NCBI GenBank assembly: GCA_021647625.1
Contig: JAKIUJ010000018.1
Span: forward strand, 1 to 38,915
Source of the DNA: Desulfobacula sp.
Lineage (GTDB): Bacteria > Desulfobacterota > Desulfobacteria > Desulfobacterales > Desulfobacteraceae
Direction: 5' to 3'
Length of the DNA stretch: 38,915 nucleotides
Shown: piece by piece, positions 25,499-36,922 of the stretch
Numbering within the stretch: position 1 is the first letter of the stretch
Layout: every line of letters starts with the position of its first letter
Program-made: the position numbers and the translations under genes
The notes under the pieces: generated by a model
What the model was told of the DNA's origin: nothing
The model's database searches: none
What the model saw: the letters and a program-made list of their open reading frames with translations, nothing else

Positions 25499-26521
25499 TC
25501 ATGCATTGAGTGTTGCTATAAACTGATCTATTGCTTCAGGCTCGGTTGCCCAAGATGTCACAAGCCTTATGGCGGACGATGTTTCATCAATTTCTTCCCA
25601 GATATAAAAAGCAAATTGTTTGGATAAAATCTCTATAAGTGCATTGGGTAAAATGGGAAAAATCTGATTTGTTTGGGGCTGGCTTAAAAAAGAAAAGCCT
25701 GATTTTTTCATATGACCGGATAATTTACCGGCCATCTGATTGGCATGATCGGCAAGTTCAAAGTAAAGATCATTTTTAAACAACTCATAAAATTGAAGAC
25801 CAAACAGTCTTGATTTTGCAAGCAGGGCTCCGTTCTGCTTTAAATAAAACCTGAAATTTTCTTTAAATTTATTATGATTAATAATTAGCGCTTCACCAAT
25901 CAAAGCACCATTTTTTGTTCCGCCAATATAAAAAACATCCACACAATCCGATATCTCTTTCAGGGTCAGATCATTTTGAGATGCACACAAAGCACATCCG
26001 ATGCGTGCGCCATCCAGGTATAAATATAAATCATGGGATTTACAGAAAACCGAAATAGATTGTAATTGAGTTTTGTTATAAATGGTTCCGGTTTCAGTGG
26101 CATTGGAAAGATACACCATTTTTGGCTTAACCATATGCTCATCCGTATGGCGCTTCAAAACGGATGCTATACTTTCACAAGTCAGTTTGCCTTCCGAGCT
26201 TGCTATCGCATTCACCTTATGGCCACGGCTCTCAATCGCCCCTGCTTCATGGACATTGATATGGCCTGTATCTGCTGCAATAACGGACTCATAAGGTTTT
26301 AGCATTGCAGCAATGGCGATCAAGTTTGCCTGGGTACCACCTGAAACAAAATGGATATCCGCATCAGGATTGTCTATATGATCCTTTAAAAGGCTGGCCG
26401 CCTTCTGGCAATAGATATCCTCAGCATATCCTTCATGTTGTTCAAAATTCGAACGTTGCAGGGCAGCAAGTATATCAGGGTGTGCACCTTCTGAATAATC
26501 ATTTTTAAAATTAACTGTCAT
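25499..26521 (-). CDS. Threonine aldolase / beta-eliminating lyase family protein
   Basis: MTVNFKNDYSEGAHPDILAAL, FVSGGTQANLIAI, YLSNATETGTIY, LYLDGARIG, FYIGGTKNGALIGEAL. Start placed at ATG 26521 rather than 26548, which would run into the upstream terminator. Confidence 0.88.
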   Translation of the reverse strand: MTVNFKNDYSEGAHPDILAALQRSNFEQHEGYAEDIYCQKAASLLKDHIDNPDADIHFVSGGTQANLIAIAAMLKPYESVIAADTGHINVHEAGAIESRGHKVNAIASSEGKLTCESIASVLKRHTDEHMVKPKMVYLSNATETGTIYNKTQLQSISVFCKSHDLYLYLDGARIGCALCASQNDLTLKEISDCVDVFYIGGTKNGALIGEALIINHNKFKENFRFYLKQNGALLAKSRLFGLQFYELFKNDLYFELADHANQMAGKLSGHMKKSGFSFLSQPQTNQIFPILPNALIEILSKQFAFYIWEEIDETSSAIRLVTSWATEPEAIDQFIATLNA

Positions 26522-26545
26522 TTTAGTGTCCTGGATTGAGTAAAA

Positions 26546-26580
26546 CAAAAAAACCCTGACAAAGCGATCTGTCAGGGTTT
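26546..26580 (-). terminator. Rho-independent terminator of the ribosomal operon (after rplQ)
   Basis: On minus strand CCCTGACA-GATCGCTT-TGTCAGGG followed by TTTTTTTG. Confidence 0.92.
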
Positions 26581-26609
26581 TATATTTTAGGTATTATTGC
26601 TTTTTCTGA

Positions 26610-26966
26610 TCAATCAAAAACAAGCTCAATTTGTACCATTGCAGCGACATCACCCTTTCTGGGTCCTAATTTGATGATCCTGGTATAGCCACCCTGTCTT
26701 GAGCTGAATTTATCTGAAACATCATTAAAAAGGGTATGGACAACATCCTTTTCACGAATGACGGCCAGAGCCTGACGTCTGGCGTGGAGATCCCCTCTTT
26801 TTGCGAGGGTAACCATTTTATCGGCAATCTTTCTTAACCCTTTTGCTTTGGCTTCAGTTGTTTTAATTTTATCATGCTTGAACAGAGAAGTTACCATGTT
26901 TCTGAACATAGCCTTTCTATGGCTTGAAGTTCTATTTAATTTTAGTACTGATTTTCGATGTTTCAT
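26610..26966 (-). CDS. rplQ: 50S ribosomal protein L17
   Basis: [45 protein letters not shown]. Confidence 0.98.
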   Translation of the reverse strand: MKHRKSVLKLNRTSSHRKAMFRNMVTSLFKHDKIKTTEAKAKGLRKIADKMVTLAKRGDLHARRQALAVIREKDVVHTLFNDVSDKFSSRQGGYTRIIKLGPRKGDVAAMVQIELVFD

Positions 26967-26972
26967 GGAATA

Positions 26973-27995
26973 TTATTCTCCTTCCTGAGTATTCTCTTCT
27001 TCCGGTGGTTCAAAACCTTCAAGGTCCATACCAAGGGAAAGTTCCATGGTTGTTAGAACCTCCTTGATTTCATTAAGAGATTTTCGCCCGAAATTCTTTG
27101 TTTTAAGCATTTCACTGTCAGTTTTTTGTACCAATTGATAAATCGTATGGATTCTTGCATTTTTCAAACAATTAGAGCTTCTGACAGATAATTCAAGTTC
27201 ATCAACAGACCTGTAAATATTTTCATTAAAGTTTTTATCTGCGTCATCGCTCGATTCTTCAACATGATCAGGTTCCATATCTTCATCAAAGTTGATAAAC
27301 GGATTCATCTGCTCTTTTAGAATTTTTGCTGCATACGCAACTGAATTATCCGGAGCAACAGAACCATCTGTCCAGACTTCAAGGGTCAATTTATCATAAT
27401 CGGATTTTTGCCCGATTCTGGATGTTCCCACAACATATTTTACGCTCTTGATCGGGGAAAAAACACTGTCAATGGGAATGGTTCCTATGGGGGCTTCTTC
27501 ATCTTTATTAGCAGATGACAATGCATACCCTTTCCCTGTTTTGACCACCATGGTCATGTTTAAAGCACCATTTTTCGAGAGGGTGGCAATATGCTGTTCC
27601 GGATTCAGAATTTCAACAGCGCCATCAGGACTGACAATATCTGCACCAGAGACTTCACGTTCACCCTTAATGCTCAAGGTTAAAATTTTATCATCCGTGC
27701 TTTCAACTTGAAGTTTGAGCTCTTTCAAATTTAAAATAATTTCGGAAACATCTTCTCTAACGTCAGATATTACACTATATTCATGAAGAGCATCATCAAA
27801 TTTTACAGACACAATGGCTGCACCATAGATGGATGAAAGAATAATGCGACGCAGGGAATTACCGATGGTGATTCCGTATCCCCTTTCAAGCGGTTCGCAT
27901 ACAAATTTACCATATGTTGAAGTAGTTGTAACATCAAGCTTCTCCGGCTTGATCATCTCTCGCCAGTTAACATATGCAAGTTTATCAGATGACAT
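26973..27995 (-). CDS. rpoA: RNA polymerase subunit alpha
   Basis: [34 protein letters not shown]...; alpha-[26 protein letters not shown]. Confidence 0.99.
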   Translation of the reverse strand: MSSDKLAYVNWREMIKPEKLDVTTTSTYGKFVCEPLERGYGITIGNSLRRIILSSIYGAAIVSVKFDDALHEYSVISDVREDVSEIILNLKELKLQVESTDDKILTLSIKGEREVSGADIVSPDGAVEILNPEQHIATLSKNGALNMTMVVKTGKGYALSSANKDEEAPIGTIPIDSVFSPIKSVKYVVGTSRIGQKSDYDKLTLEVWTDGSVAPDNSVAYAAKILKEQMNPFINFDEDMEPDHVEESSDDADKNFNENIYRSVDELELSVRSSNCLKNARIHTIYQLVQKTDSEMLKTKNFGRKSLNEIKEVLTTMELSLGMDLEGFEPPEEENTQEGE

Positions 27996-28041
27996 TTATA
28001 TCTCCTGAATAAGTAGTTGGTTAGACCAATTCATGGTTTGC

Positions 28042-28668
28042 CTATTTTGAATAAAGCTCTACAATTAACTGTTCCTGGATTGGAAGAGTGATGTCTTCAC
28101 GGGCAGGAATACCAACAACTTGACCTTTAAAATTGTCTTTATCAATTTCAAGCCATTGAGGGATACCGCGCCTGACGATGGCATCAAGGGAGTCTATAAT
28201 AGACTGAACCTTTTTGCTTTTTTCGCGAAGTTCTACCACATCACCTTTCTTTACCTGGTAAGACGGAATATTCACCTTTTTACCATTAACAGTAAAATGG
28301 TTGTGTCTTACAAAATGTCTACCCTGGTTTCTGGAGTTCACAAATCCCATCCGGTAAACTGTATTGTCCATACGCGTTTCCAAAAGGCTTAAAAGGTTTG
28401 TACCTGTAATTCCTCTCCGCCTGTCTGCTTTTTTGAATGAGATCCTGAACTGTTTTTCAGAAACACCGTACATTCTTTTAACTTTTTGTTTTTCACGAAG
28501 CTGGATCCCGTAATCAGAAAGTTTGCTTCTTCTCTGACCATGTTGTCCAGGTGGATAGCCTCGTCTATCAAAACTGCATTTATCTGAAAAGCAACGATCA
28601 CCTTTCAAAAAAAGCTTCATATTTTCGCGTCTGCATTGTCGGCAAACAGAACCTATATAACGTGCCAA
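28042..28668 (-). CDS. rpsD: 30S ribosomal protein S4
   Basis: CRQCRRENMKLFLKGDRCFSDKCSFDRRGYPPGQHGQRRSKLSDYGIQLREKQKVKRMYG. Confidence 0.98.
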   Translation of the reverse strand: MARYIGSVCRQCRRENMKLFLKGDRCFSDKCSFDRRGYPPGQHGQRRSKLSDYGIQLREKQKVKRMYGVSEKQFRISFKKADRRRGITGTNLLSLLETRMDNTVYRMGFVNSRNQGRHFVRHNHFTVNGKKVNIPSYQVKKGDVVELREKSKKVQSIIDSLDAIVRRGIPQWLEIDKDNFKGQVVGIPAREDITLPIQEQLIVELYSK

Positions 28669-28698
28669 TATAATTCTCCTTTATCTAACCCAATAAAC

Positions 28699-29094
28699 TT
28701 AAACTCTTCTTCTTTTTGGCGGACGACATCCATTATGGGGAACCGGGGTTACATCTTTAATCATGGATATGTTGAATCCCAGTGAATGTAATGCCCTTAA
28801 TGCGGATTCTCTGCCTGGTCCGGGTCCTTTAACATAGACGCCTATATTTTTCATGCCGTGCTCCATAGCTTTTGCACCCGCATCTTCTGCGACAAGCTTT
28901 GCTGCAAACGGTGTGCTTTTTCTGGAACCTTTAAATCCCTGTTTACCTGCACTGGACCATGAAATGGTATTTCCGTTTTCATCGGCAATTGTAACAATGG
29001 TATTATTGAAAGTAGATTGAATGTGAACAATGCCGGTGGAAATATTTTTCCGTACCCGTTTTTTAGAAACAGCTTTTTTCGACTTTTTTGCCAT
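28699..29094 (-). CDS. rpsK: 30S ribosomal protein S11
   Basis: [45 protein letters not shown]. Confidence 0.98.
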   Translation of the reverse strand: MAKKSKKAVSKKRVRKNISTGIVHIQSTFNNTIVTIADENGNTISWSSAGKQGFKGSRKSTPFAAKLVAEDAGAKAMEHGMKNIGVYVKGPGPGRESALRALHSLGFNISMIKDVTPVPHNGCRPPKRRRV

Positions 29095-29121
29095 AATAAT
29101 ATAGTACCTTTTAAGATTATC

Positions 29122-29490
29122 CTACTTTTTCTTTTTAACCGCAGTCCGTTTAGGACCTTTTCGGGTTCTTGCGTTTGTGCTGGTCCTTTGACCGTGACAG
29201 GGAAGGCCTTTACGATGACGTAATCCTCTGTAGCAGCCTAAGTCCATAAGGCGTTTGATATTCATAGAAACTTCACTGCGAAGTTCACCTTCAACCTTGT
29301 AATCAGCATCAATCACTTTTCTTATTTGATTGACCTGTTCTTCGGTAAGGTCATTTGCTTTGGTTGTAGGATCGATACTTGCTTTTTGAAGTATCAATTT
29401 CGATCTGCTTGATCCTATTCCGTAGATATAGGTTAAAGCAATCCATGCATGCTTATCTCTTGGTAAGTCAACTCCTGCGATACGTGCCAA
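29122..29490 (-). CDS. rpsM: 30S ribosomal protein S13
   Basis: [26 protein letters not shown]...[25 protein letters not shown]. Confidence 0.98.
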   Translation of the reverse strand: MARIAGVDLPRDKHAWIALTYIYGIGSSRSKLILQKASIDPTTKANDLTEEQVNQIRKVIDADYKVEGELRSEVSMNIKRLMDLGCYRGLRHRKGLPCHGQRTSTNARTRKGPKRTAVKKKK

Positions 29491-29501
29491 ATTTCTTCCC
29501 C

Positions 29502-29615
29502 CTATCCCTGACGCTGTTTATGGCGTTTATTAATACAAATAACTCTTACGACACCACGTCTTTTAATTACTTTGCAATCTCTACAGATTTTTTTTACAGA
29601 TGCTCTAACTTTCAT
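29502..29615 (-). CDS. rpmJ: 50S ribosomal protein L36 (C+ form)
   Basis: Not in ORF track (37 aa). Complement translates [37 protein letters not shown]. Confidence 0.97.
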   Translation of the reverse strand: MKVRASVKKICRDCKVIKRRGVVRVICINKRHKQRQG

Positions 29616-29655
29616 CCATTTACTCCTAACCTAAATATTTTATATCGAATAAAAT

Positions 29656-29874
29656 TTATTTATATCTATATGTTATTCTACCTCGGCTTAAATCATATGG
29701 TGATATTTCGACGGTCACCTTGTCTCCGGGTAAAATTTTAATAAAATGCATTCTCATTTTTCCTGAAATATGAGCAAGCAAAACATGCTTATTTTCAAGT
29801 TCGACTTTGAACATGGCATTGGGCAGTGTTTCAAGTACTTTCCCGTCAACTTTGATGGGTTCTTCTTTTGCCAT
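29656..29874 (-). CDS. infA: Translation initiation factor IF-1
   Basis: [72 protein letters not shown]. Confidence 0.98.
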   Translation of the reverse strand: MAKEEPIKVDGKVLETLPNAMFKVELENKHVLLAHISGKMRMHFIKILPGDKVTVEISPYDLSRGRITYRYK

Positions 29875-29909
29875 AGTCTTATAAATCTCCTAGTAGTTGT
29901 TCGTTTAAA

Positions 29910-31229
29910 TCAAGATCTGCCTTTTATTCTCTTTGAACCGGATCTTCCCAAAAATCCTTCGTAGTTACCTGAAATCAGGTGAGATTCTATTTGGGATATT
30001 GTATCAATGGATACGCCGACAACGATCAAGAGTGCCGTACCACCAAAATAAAACGGTACGTTGAACTTACTCATCAAAAATGTTGGCAAAACACAGACTG
30101 CAGACACATAGAGAGCACCGCCCAAGGTAATCCTGGTTAATACTTTATCAATATATTCACTGGTTCTTTTACCTGGTCTAATACCAGGAATATAACCGCC
30201 ATTCTTTTTCATATTCTCTGCTACATCTTCAGGGTTAAACTGAACTGCTGTATAGAAGAAACAAAAGAAAATGATAAACCCGACATAGAGAAGATAGTAC
30301 CAGATGGTACCGGGACTGAACATGGCAGAAACCGTCTTCATTACAGGAAGATCAATGAACTGTGCTATCGTGGTGGGGAATGCAATAATTGATGATGCAA
30401 AAATGGGTGGGATAACACCTGCCGTATTTATTTTCAAGGGCAAGTGAGAAGTTTGGCCACCATACATTTTTCTGCCGACAACCCGTTTAGCATAATGAAC
30501 TGGAATTCTTCGTTGTGCCTGTTCCATATAAATGATGGCGGCAACAACGGCAATCATAAGAACAATCAGAATTATAAATAAAAACACACCCATTTCACCC
30601 GTGGTCATTAACCGAACAGTATTTCCCATGGCCACGGGCATCCTTGCAACAATTCCGGCAAAAATGATCAAGGAGATTCCATTTCCGATACCTCTTTCTG
30701 TTATTTGCTCACCCAGCCACATGATAAAAGCCGTACCGGCCGTCAATGTTATAATGGTAACAATTCTGAATCCCCAACCCGGGTAAGGCACAATGGCCAC
30801 ACCAGCCGGAGATGTCATTGATTCGAGCCCCACACTGATACCAAGGCCCTGAATGATACTTAAAACAACAGTTCCATATCTGGTGTATTGTGTTTTCTTT
30901 TTCCGTCCGGCATCCCCTTCTTTTTTAAGTCGTTCAAGATGGGGGACAACAACAGCCATCAACTCCAAAATAATGGAAGAACTGATGTAAGGCATGATAC
31001 CCAGAGCAAATATGGAAAGTCGTTCCAATGCACCGCCGGAGAACATATTAAACATAGAAAATATGGTATTTTCCATCGATGCAAAAAAAGAAGACAAGGC
31101 TGCGCCGTCAATCCCGGGTGTAGGGACATGGATACCTATTCGGTAAACAAACAGCAGAGCAAGGGTAATGAAAATCTTTCTTTTAAGCTCAGGAAGTTTA
31201 AACAAATTCTGGTAGCTGTTCTCGATCAT
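29910..31229 (-). CDS. secY: Preprotein translocase subunit SecY
   Basis: LKRKIFITLALLFVYRIGIHVPTPGIDGAAL..., GNGISLIIFAGI, ENMKKNGGYIPGIRPGKRTSEYID. Confidence 0.98.
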   Translation of the reverse strand: MIENSYQNLFKLPELKRKIFITLALLFVYRIGIHVPTPGIDGAALSSFFASMENTIFSMFNMFSGGALERLSIFALGIMPYISSSIILELMAVVVPHLERLKKEGDAGRKKKTQYTRYGTVVLSIIQGLGISVGLESMTSPAGVAIVPYPGWGFRIVTIITLTAGTAFIMWLGEQITERGIGNGISLIIFAGIVARMPVAMGNTVRLMTTGEMGVFLFIILIVLMIAVVAAIIYMEQAQRRIPVHYAKRVVGRKMYGGQTSHLPLKINTAGVIPPIFASSIIAFPTTIAQFIDLPVMKTVSAMFSPGTIWYYLLYVGFIIFFCFFYTAVQFNPEDVAENMKKNGGYIPGIRPGKRTSEYIDKVLTRITLGGALYVSAVCVLPTFLMSKFNVPFYFGGTALLIVVGVSIDTISQIESHLISGNYEGFLGRSGSKRIKGRS

Positions 31230-31275
31230 TTATTTTGGTCCTTACATCACTTCGATTAATTATAATTCTTGATTA

Positions 31276-31710
31276 TTATAATATGGATCCGCCGGCAGAT
31301 TCAATTTTCTCTTTGGCAGTTTTGGAAACCAGGATATTCTTTAAAGAAAATTTCTTCGTGGTTTCACCCTCTCCTAACAGCTTTACACCATCAACACGGC
31401 CTTTGACCATGCCTGCTTCTCTGAGCATATCAATCTCAATGGTTGTTCCATCATCGAATCTTTCCAGATCTCTGATATTTAATACTGCATTGTTTTTCTT
31501 AAAGATATTAAAAAAACCTCTTTTGGGAAGTCTTCGGTAAAGTGGCATCTGGCCACCCTCAAATCCGGGTCTTACATTTCCGCCGGATCTTGCTTTAAGA
31601 CCTTTATGACCACGGGTCGATGTTTTACCCATACCAGATCCCGGGCCCCGACCAACTTTTTTACGCTTTTTTCTGGAACCTATGGCAGGTGCTAAATCAT
31701 GAAGCTGCAT
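31276..31710 (-). CDS. rplO: 50S ribosomal protein L15
   Basis: MQLHDLAPAIGSRKKRKKVGRGPGSGMGKTSTRGHKGLKARSGG. Confidence 0.98.
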   Translation of the reverse strand: MQLHDLAPAIGSRKKRKKVGRGPGSGMGKTSTRGHKGLKARSGGNVRPGFEGGQMPLYRRLPKRGFFNIFKKNNAVLNIRDLERFDDGTTIEIDMLREAGMVKGRVDGVKLLGEGETTKKFSLKNILVSKTAKEKIESAGGSIL

Positions 31711-31711
31711 G

Positions 31712-31894
31712 CTACACCTCCTCTACTTTAACAAGATGACACACTTTTTTAACTTGTCCCAGAATAACCGGGTCAGCATTGTGTTCAACTGTATGATTTA
31801 TTTTTCTTAACCCAAGAGAGCGAACGATCCGCCCGTGTTTGGCAGGTCTTCCTATTGTACTTTTCACTTGTGTGATTTTAATTCTATCAGCCAT
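31712..31894 (-). CDS. rpmD: 50S ribosomal protein L30
   Basis: IKITQVKSTIGRPAKHGRIVRSLGLRKINHTVEHNADPVILGQVKKVCHLVKVEEV. Confidence 0.97.
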   Translation of the reverse strand: MADRIKITQVKSTIGRPAKHGRIVRSLGLRKINHTVEHNADPVILGQVKKVCHLVKVEEV

Positions 31895-31920
31895 CTTAAC
31901 CTCTTTTCAGCCTTTGGCTC

Positions 31921-32430
31921 TTATATATCTTCGGGTTTTAAACCACGACGTTTAGCCACTTCTTCTTTGGTACAAAGAGATTGAAGGCCTGCCATCGTTG
32001 CCCGGACAATATTCTGGGTATTATGCGTTCCGATACATTTTGTCAGGATGTCAGTGACACCGACTGCCTCAAGGACCGCACGGATACCACCACCGGCAAT
32101 GAGTCCTGTACCGGGAGAAGCAGGTTTCAAAAGCACACGGCCTGCGCCTGCTTTCCCCACAACTTCAAAAGGAACCGTTCCATTAAGCAATGAGATTTTA
32201 ACCATATTTCTTTTTGCTTTATCCAATCCCTTTTTTATTGCTTCGGGCACTTCTTTTGCTTTCCCAAGACCGTAACCGACACTGCCTTCACCGTCGCCCA
32301 CAACAACGAGTGCACTAAAGGTGAAATTTCTGCCACCTTTTACAACTTTTGCAACTCGGTTGATTCTGACAACCTTATCAATTAATCCTGTATCTTCCAT
32401 TTGCTGTCTTGCCAAGGGTTTATCCTCCAA
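31921..32430 (-). CDS. rpsE: 30S ribosomal protein S5
   Basis: [46 protein letters not shown]. Confidence 0.98.
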   Translation of the reverse strand: MEDKPLARQQMEDTGLIDKVVRINRVAKVVKGGRNFTFSALVVVGDGEGSVGYGLGKAKEVPEAIKKGLDKAKRNMVKISLLNGTVPFEVVGKAGAGRVLLKPASPGTGLIAGGGIRAVLEAVGVTDILTKCIGTHNTQNIVRATMAGLQSLCTKEEVAKRRGLKPEDI

Positions 32431-32433
32431 AAT

Positions 32434-32802
32434 TTAGAAATTCAATCCAGCTTCACGAGCTCCGTCTGAAAGCGCTTTAATGCGCCCATGATATAAAAAT
32501 CCGTTCCTGTCCAGGACAACTTTCTTAATCCCGGTATCAAGAGCTCTCTTGCCGACGAGGTTTCCAACTGCCTTTGCAATGTCCACCTTTTTGCCTTCTA
32601 CCTTATTTTCAAGATAATCTTTATCAAGGGTAGACGCAGCTACAAGTGTGATGCCTTTGGTATCATCAATAATTTGGGCATATATATGTTTCGTTGTTCT
32701 GAACACACTCATTCTCGGGCGATCCTGGTTACCAAAAATATTCTTTCTGATTCGTTTTTTTCTTTTAAGCCTTGCTTTAAGCCTTGGTGCTGTATTTCCC
32801 AT
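32434..32802 (-). CDS. rplR: 50S ribosomal protein L18
   Basis: [31 protein letters not shown]...FDRNG-type core and [19 protein letters not shown] end. Confidence 0.97.
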   Translation of the reverse strand: MGNTAPRLKARLKRKKRIRKNIFGNQDRPRMSVFRTTKHIYAQIIDDTKGITLVAASTLDKDYLENKVEGKKVDIAKAVGNLVGKRALDTGIKKVVLDRNGFLYHGRIKALSDGAREAGLNF

Positions 32803-32822
32803 AATCTTTTTCTTCCCGCCTG

Positions 32823-33365
32823 TTATTCTTTACCTGCAGTCTTACCGGCTTTTCTAATAATTCTTTCATCAGCATACATAATGCCTTTGCCTTTGTAAGG
32901 TTCCGGAGGTCTAAGATCTCTAATATTTGCAGCTGTCTGCCCAACGGTTTCTTTATTGATCCCGGACAAGGTAATTTCTATATTTTTCTCAACACTTGCC
33001 TCTATCCCGTCCGGGAGCGTGAAATCTACAGGATTGGAATATCCGACATTAAGTATAAGATTCTTACCTTTTATCTCAGCTCTATACCCAATCCCGGAAA
33101 GAAGAAGTTTTTTCTCATATCCGGTGGTAACGCCTGTTACCATATTAAAGATAAGGGATCTAAATAATCCCTGTAAAGCCACCTTTTTTTTATCGTTTGG
33201 GTCAGTTGAGACTGTAACGATACCATCATTAATATCAAGCTTGATAGCCGGGTGCAATTGACGTTCAAGTTTACCTTTGGGTCCTTTTACAGAAATCATA
33301 TCACCCTTTAAGGCAAATTGGACCTTATCTGGAAGCTGAACCGGCTGTTTTCCTATTCTAGACAT
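32823..33365 (-). CDS. rplF: 50S ribosomal protein L6
   Basis: [33 protein letters not shown]...[24 protein letters not shown]. Confidence 0.98.
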   Translation of the reverse strand: MSRIGKQPVQLPDKVQFALKGDMISVKGPKGKLERQLHPAIKLDINDGIVTVSTDPNDKKKVALQGLFRSLIFNMVTGVTTGYEKKLLLSGIGYRAEIKGKNLILNVGYSNPVDFTLPDGIEASVEKNIEITLSGINKETVGQTAANIRDLRPPEPYKGKGIMYADERIIRKAGKTAGKE

Positions 33366-33380
33366 ATTCTTACTCCTGAT

Positions 33381-33779
33381 CTACCATACGTTACAAAGAA
33401 TTTCACCGCCGACGTTCGCTTCTCTTGCCTGCTTATCTGTCATCAACCCCTTGGAAGTTGAAACAATGGATATACCCAGGCCGTTTAAAACCGGCTTTAT
33501 ATGTTTTGATTTACTGTAAACCCTGCAGGATGGTTTACTCACTCTATCAATGCCGAAAATTGTGGGTTGGCCTTCCGACGCATATTTTAAATATACGCGA
33601 AGCACCCCTTGTTTATCATCTTCAAGAAATTTGTAATCTTTGATATAACCTTGCTCTTTCAGCACCCGCACCAATTCAACTTTGATAGTTGATCCGGGGA
33701 TATCCACTTTGGCAAACTCTGCTTTTCCACCATTTCTAATGATTGTAAGCATGTCTGCAATTGGATCACTAATTGCCAT
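33381..33779 (-). CDS. rpsH: 30S ribosomal protein S8
   Basis: ISDPIADMLTIIRNGGKAEFAKVDIPGSTIK...STSKGLMTDKQAREANVGGEILCNVW. Confidence 0.98.
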   Translation of the reverse strand: MAISDPIADMLTIIRNGGKAEFAKVDIPGSTIKVELVRVLKEQGYIKDYKFLEDDKQGVLRVYLKYASEGQPTIFGIDRVSKPSCRVYSKSKHIKPVLNGLGISIVSTSKGLMTDKQAREANVGGEILCNVW

Positions 33780-33824
33780 TTGAAATCTCCTTAAAATTCA
33801 CTGATATTTTTTAAAAATTTGTTT

Positions 33825-34010
33825 TTACCAACTTGATTTGGTAACTCCTGGAAGCTTACCTTCTGATGCAAGGGTCCTAAAACAAATTCTGCAAATACCA
33901 GCTTTTCTAATAAATCCTCTTGGTCTACCGCATAAGGGGCATCTGTTGTATGCACGCGCTGAGAATTTTGGTGTTCTCTTTGCCTTTGCGATTAAAGCTT
34001 TTTTAGCCAA
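33825..34010 (-). CDS. rpsN: 30S ribosomal protein S14, zinc-binding (type Z)
   Basis: 61 aa with [22 protein letters not shown]. Confidence 0.97.
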   Translation of the reverse strand: MAKKALIAKAKRTPKFSARAYNRCPLCGRPRGFIRKAGICRICFRTLASEGKLPGVTKSSW

Positions 34011-34030
34011 GCTTTCCTCCTTAAGATCAT

Positions 34031-34570
34031 TTAATTTTTGAAAGGCATACCCAATAATTTCAAGAGTGATCTGCCTTCCTCATCGGTTTTAGCTGTGGTT
34101 ACAATAGTAATATTAAGACCTTTAATGCTCTCAGTCTTATCATAATCAATCTCAGGAAATATAATATGCTCTGTGATACCAAGGGTATAATTTCCCATGC
34201 CATCGAAAGCTTTTGGTGATATTCCTCTAAAATCTCTAACACGTGGTAATGCTATATTCACAAGCCGATCAAAAAAATCATACATCTTTTCCCGACGTAA
34301 AGTAACCTTGCACCCAATGGGAAGGTCTGCACGAAGTTTAAAATTTGCGATTGGTTTTTTTGCTCTTGTAATTACCGGTTTTTGACCAGCGATCAATGCA
34401 AGTTCAACGGCTGCCGGTTCCACAATCTTCGGATTTTGAACCGCTGCACCAAGTCCCATGTTTAACACGATTTTCGCAAGTTTGGGAATTTGCATTTTAT
34501 TTGTATAATTGAAGGTTTCCGTAAGCTTGGGAGCCACTTCGTTATTATATTTTTCTTTAACAGTTGCCAT
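34031..34570 (-). CDS. rplE: 50S ribosomal protein L5
   Basis: [34 protein letters not shown]...[15 protein letters not shown]. Confidence 0.98.
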   Translation of the reverse strand: MATVKEKYNNEVAPKLTETFNYTNKMQIPKLAKIVLNMGLGAAVQNPKIVEPAAVELALIAGQKPVITRAKKPIANFKLRADLPIGCKVTLRREKMYDFFDRLVNIALPRVRDFRGISPKAFDGMGNYTLGITEHIIFPEIDYDKTESIKGLNITIVTTAKTDEEGRSLLKLLGMPFKN

Positions 34571-34591
34571 GTATTCTCTCCGCCTTAGTTC

Positions 34592-34921
34592 TTAAGAATC
34601 TATTTGCTGGTTACATTTTTTACAGATTCTTACGCGTTTTCCATCTTCCAACTGTTTCATTCCAATTCTTGTGGGTTTCACACAAGAGTTACACATGATC
34701 ATAAGATTGGAAATATGAATCGGCATTGTTTTATCCACTATACCGCCCTGTGGATTACCCTGACTTGGTCTTTGATGGACCTTTACAACGTTGATATTTT
34801 CTACGACAACTCGGCTTGTTTTTTTAACAACTTTCAGGACCTTACCAATTTTGCCTTGGTCCTTTCCGGTTAAAACTTTAACCTTATCATCTTTTTTTAT
34901 TCTAATTTTATATGTTTCCAT
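34592..34921 (-). CDS. rplX: 50S ribosomal protein L24
   Basis: [57 protein letters not shown]-terminal CxxC/CxxC ribbon. Confidence 0.98.
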   Translation of the reverse strand: METYKIRIKKDDKVKVLTGKDQGKIGKVLKVVKKTSRVVVENINVVKVHQRPSQGNPQGGIVDKTMPIHISNLMIMCNSCVKPTRIGMKQLEDGKRVRICKKCNQQIDS

Positions 34922-34948
34922 AAGATTTTTTCTCCAAAACCCAAATCA

Positions 34949-35317
34949 TTAAAGGACATCAGGAGCCAGAGAGACAATTTTCATAAATCTTTTTGCCCTT
35001 AACTCTCTTGCTACCGGACCAAAGATACGAGTTCCAACCGGTTCGTTAAATTTGCCTAAAATTACACCTGAGTTATCGTCAAATCTAATTGAAGAACCGT
35101 CAGGTCTTGAAATTTCTTTTTTGGTCCTGACAATAACCGCCTGTACAATATCCCCTTTCCTTACTTTCGCATTGGGAATGGCTTCTTTTACAGAACAGGT
35201 AATAATATCACCAATACTGGCATATCGCCTTTTGGATCCGCCAAGGACTTTAATGCAGTACAGTTCCTTGGCACCGGAGTTGTCTGCTACTGTCAATCTA
35301 CTTTCACTCTGAATCAT
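34949..35317 (-). CDS. rplN: 50S ribosomal protein L14
   Basis: [48 protein letters not shown]. Confidence 0.98.
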   Translation of the reverse strand: MIQSESRLTVADNSGAKELYCIKVLGGSKRRYASIGDIITCSVKEAIPNAKVRKGDIVQAVIVRTKKEISRPDGSSIRFDDNSGVILGKFNEPVGTRIFGPVARELRAKRFMKIVSLAPDVL

Positions 35318-35333
35318 TTCTCAACTCCTTTAA

Positions 35334-35594
35334 TCAAACAGCTTTTTTAACGATTTCAGTGACTCTGAACCGTTTCAGCTTGCTCAAAGGTCTTGTTTCG
35401 ATAATTTTCACTGTATCACCGGTATTGCATTCATTTTTTTCATCATGCACATGATATTTTTTATACCGTTTCATGAATTTTTTATAAACTTTGTGCTGAA
35501 CAAATCTTTCAATTTGCACAACAACCGATTTATCCATTTTATCCGATACCACAAGGCCAATTAGTTCTTTTTTATTTTTTTGAATATTTTCCAT
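35334..35594 (-). CDS. rpsQ: 30S ribosomal protein S17
   Basis: [68 protein letters not shown]. Confidence 0.98.
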   Translation of the reverse strand: MENIQKNKKELIGLVVSDKMDKSVVVQIERFVQHKVYKKFMKRYKKYHVHDEKNECNTGDTVKIIETRPLSKLKRFRVTEIVKKAV

Positions 35595-35611
35595 AGTATT
35601 ATCTTCGCAAA

Positions 35612-35809
35612 TTAACTAATGTTTAAGTTCATTTCTTTAGATATTGTATAAAGCCTTGCAATATCCTTTCTTACATTCGAAAGTGTTGCTGTATTTTCAA
35701 GCTGTCCAACATCGTTTTGAAAGCGAAGATTAAAAAGCTCTTTTTTTAAATCTCCAAGCTTTTCTATAATCTGATCTGCTCCCATCTCTCTAATTTCACT
35801 TATTTTCAT
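35612..35809 (-). CDS. rpmC: 50S ribosomal protein L29
   Basis: [56 protein letters not shown]. Confidence 0.97.
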   Translation of the reverse strand: MKISEIREMGADQIIEKLGDLKKELFNLRFQNDVGQLENTATLSNVRKDIARLYTISKEMNLNIS

Positions 35810-35814
35810 GACGT

Positions 35815-36222
35815 CTAACTCCTTTCCACAAAACGGGTTTTTACGGAAAGTTTTGAAGCAGCAAGTTTCATGGCCTGCTTGGCAACATCTCTTGGAATCC
35901 CTTCCATCTCATAGAGAATTTTTCCTGGTTTTATTCTGGCCACCCAGGCATCAGTTGCACCCTTTCCTTTACCCATTCTCACTTCTGCAGGTTTTTTAGT
36001 TACAGGGTGATCGGGAAAAAATCGTATCCAACTCTTACCTGCTCTTTTTGCATGACGTGTTAAGGCAACCCTGGCTGCTTCGATCTGTCTTGCATTAATA
36101 TAACCGCATTCCATCGCCTGGAGACCGTAGTCACCAAAACTTAAGGTATTACCTCTTTCTGGTGAGCCTTTGGTTCGGCCTCGAAACTGTTTACGGAATT
36201 TTACATTTTTTGGACTAAGCAT
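35815..36222 (-). CDS. rplP: 50S ribosomal protein L16
   Basis: [88 protein letters not shown]. Confidence 0.98.
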   Translation of the reverse strand: MLSPKNVKFRKQFRGRTKGSPERGNTLSFGDYGLQAMECGYINARQIEAARVALTRHAKRAGKSWIRFFPDHPVTKKPAEVRMGKGKGATDAWVARIKPGKILYEMEGIPRDVAKQAMKLAASKLSVKTRFVERS

Positions 36223-36259
36223 TTTTTGTCTCTCCGAATTTTATCGCTTTTGATCGCCT

Positions 36260-36910
36260 CTATTTGGCCAATGCCTGTTCACCTGGGCTTAAGACTTCAC
36301 CTTTAAAGATAAAGGACTTAATTCCAATGATTCCATATGTCGTATTTGCTTCTGTAAAACCGTAATCGATATCGGCTCTCATGGTATGAAGTGGAATACG
36401 ACCTTCTTTGTACCATTCAGTTCTGGCCATTTCAGCACCACCTAAACGTCCTGCACAAATAATTTTAATCCCTTTGGCACCGAATCGCATGGCAGAAGAA
36501 ACACTTCTTTTCATTGCTCTTCGAAAAGCGATTCGTCTTTCCAGTTGTAATGCAATATTTTCAGCAACAAGCTGTGCATCAATTTCAGGACGTCTCACTT
36601 CTTTTATGTCTATAAGAACGGATGGATTAAGCATCTTTTCCAACTCTTGTTTTAAGAGCGCAATTTCCGATCCTTTTTTTCCGATAATAATTCCCGGTCT
36701 TGCAGCAAAGACTCTAAGCCGAATCTGTTTTGAAAACCGTTCTATTTCAATTTTTGAAATACCGGCATGATAGAGTTTCTTTTTCAAAAATTTTCTGACT
36801 TTAAAATCTTCTTCAACAAAAGAGGCATATTCTTTATCTGCATACCATCGGGAATCCCATGTCCTGATAATGCCTAATCTTAAACTAGTAGGATGTACTT
36901 TCTGGCCCAA
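36260..36910 (-). CDS. rpsC: 30S ribosomal protein S3
   Basis: [29 protein letters not shown]...[32 protein letters not shown]. Confidence 0.98.
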   Translation of the reverse strand: MGQKVHPTSLRLGIIRTWDSRWYADKEYASFVEEDFKVRKFLKKKLYHAGISKIEIERFSKQIRLRVFAARPGIIIGKKGSEIALLKQELEKMLNPSVLIDIKEVRRPEIDAQLVAENIALQLERRIAFRRAMKRSVSSAMRFGAKGIKIICAGRLGGAEMARTEWYKEGRIPLHTMRADIDYGFTEANTTYGIIGIKSFIFKGEVLSPGEQALAK

Positions 36911-36922
36911 GCTTATTCCCTC

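Noticed and set aside
26522-26548. ORF-track start of the aldolase gene at 26548
   Set aside because: It would extend into the terminator of the ribosomal operon; ATG 26521 gives a canonical N-terminus MTVNFKNDYSEGAHP.
30888-31259. 123-aa plus-strand ORF and other plus-strand ORFs in 26600-38915
   Set aside because: All are antisense to highly conserved ribosomal/secY/rpoA genes; no independent support.
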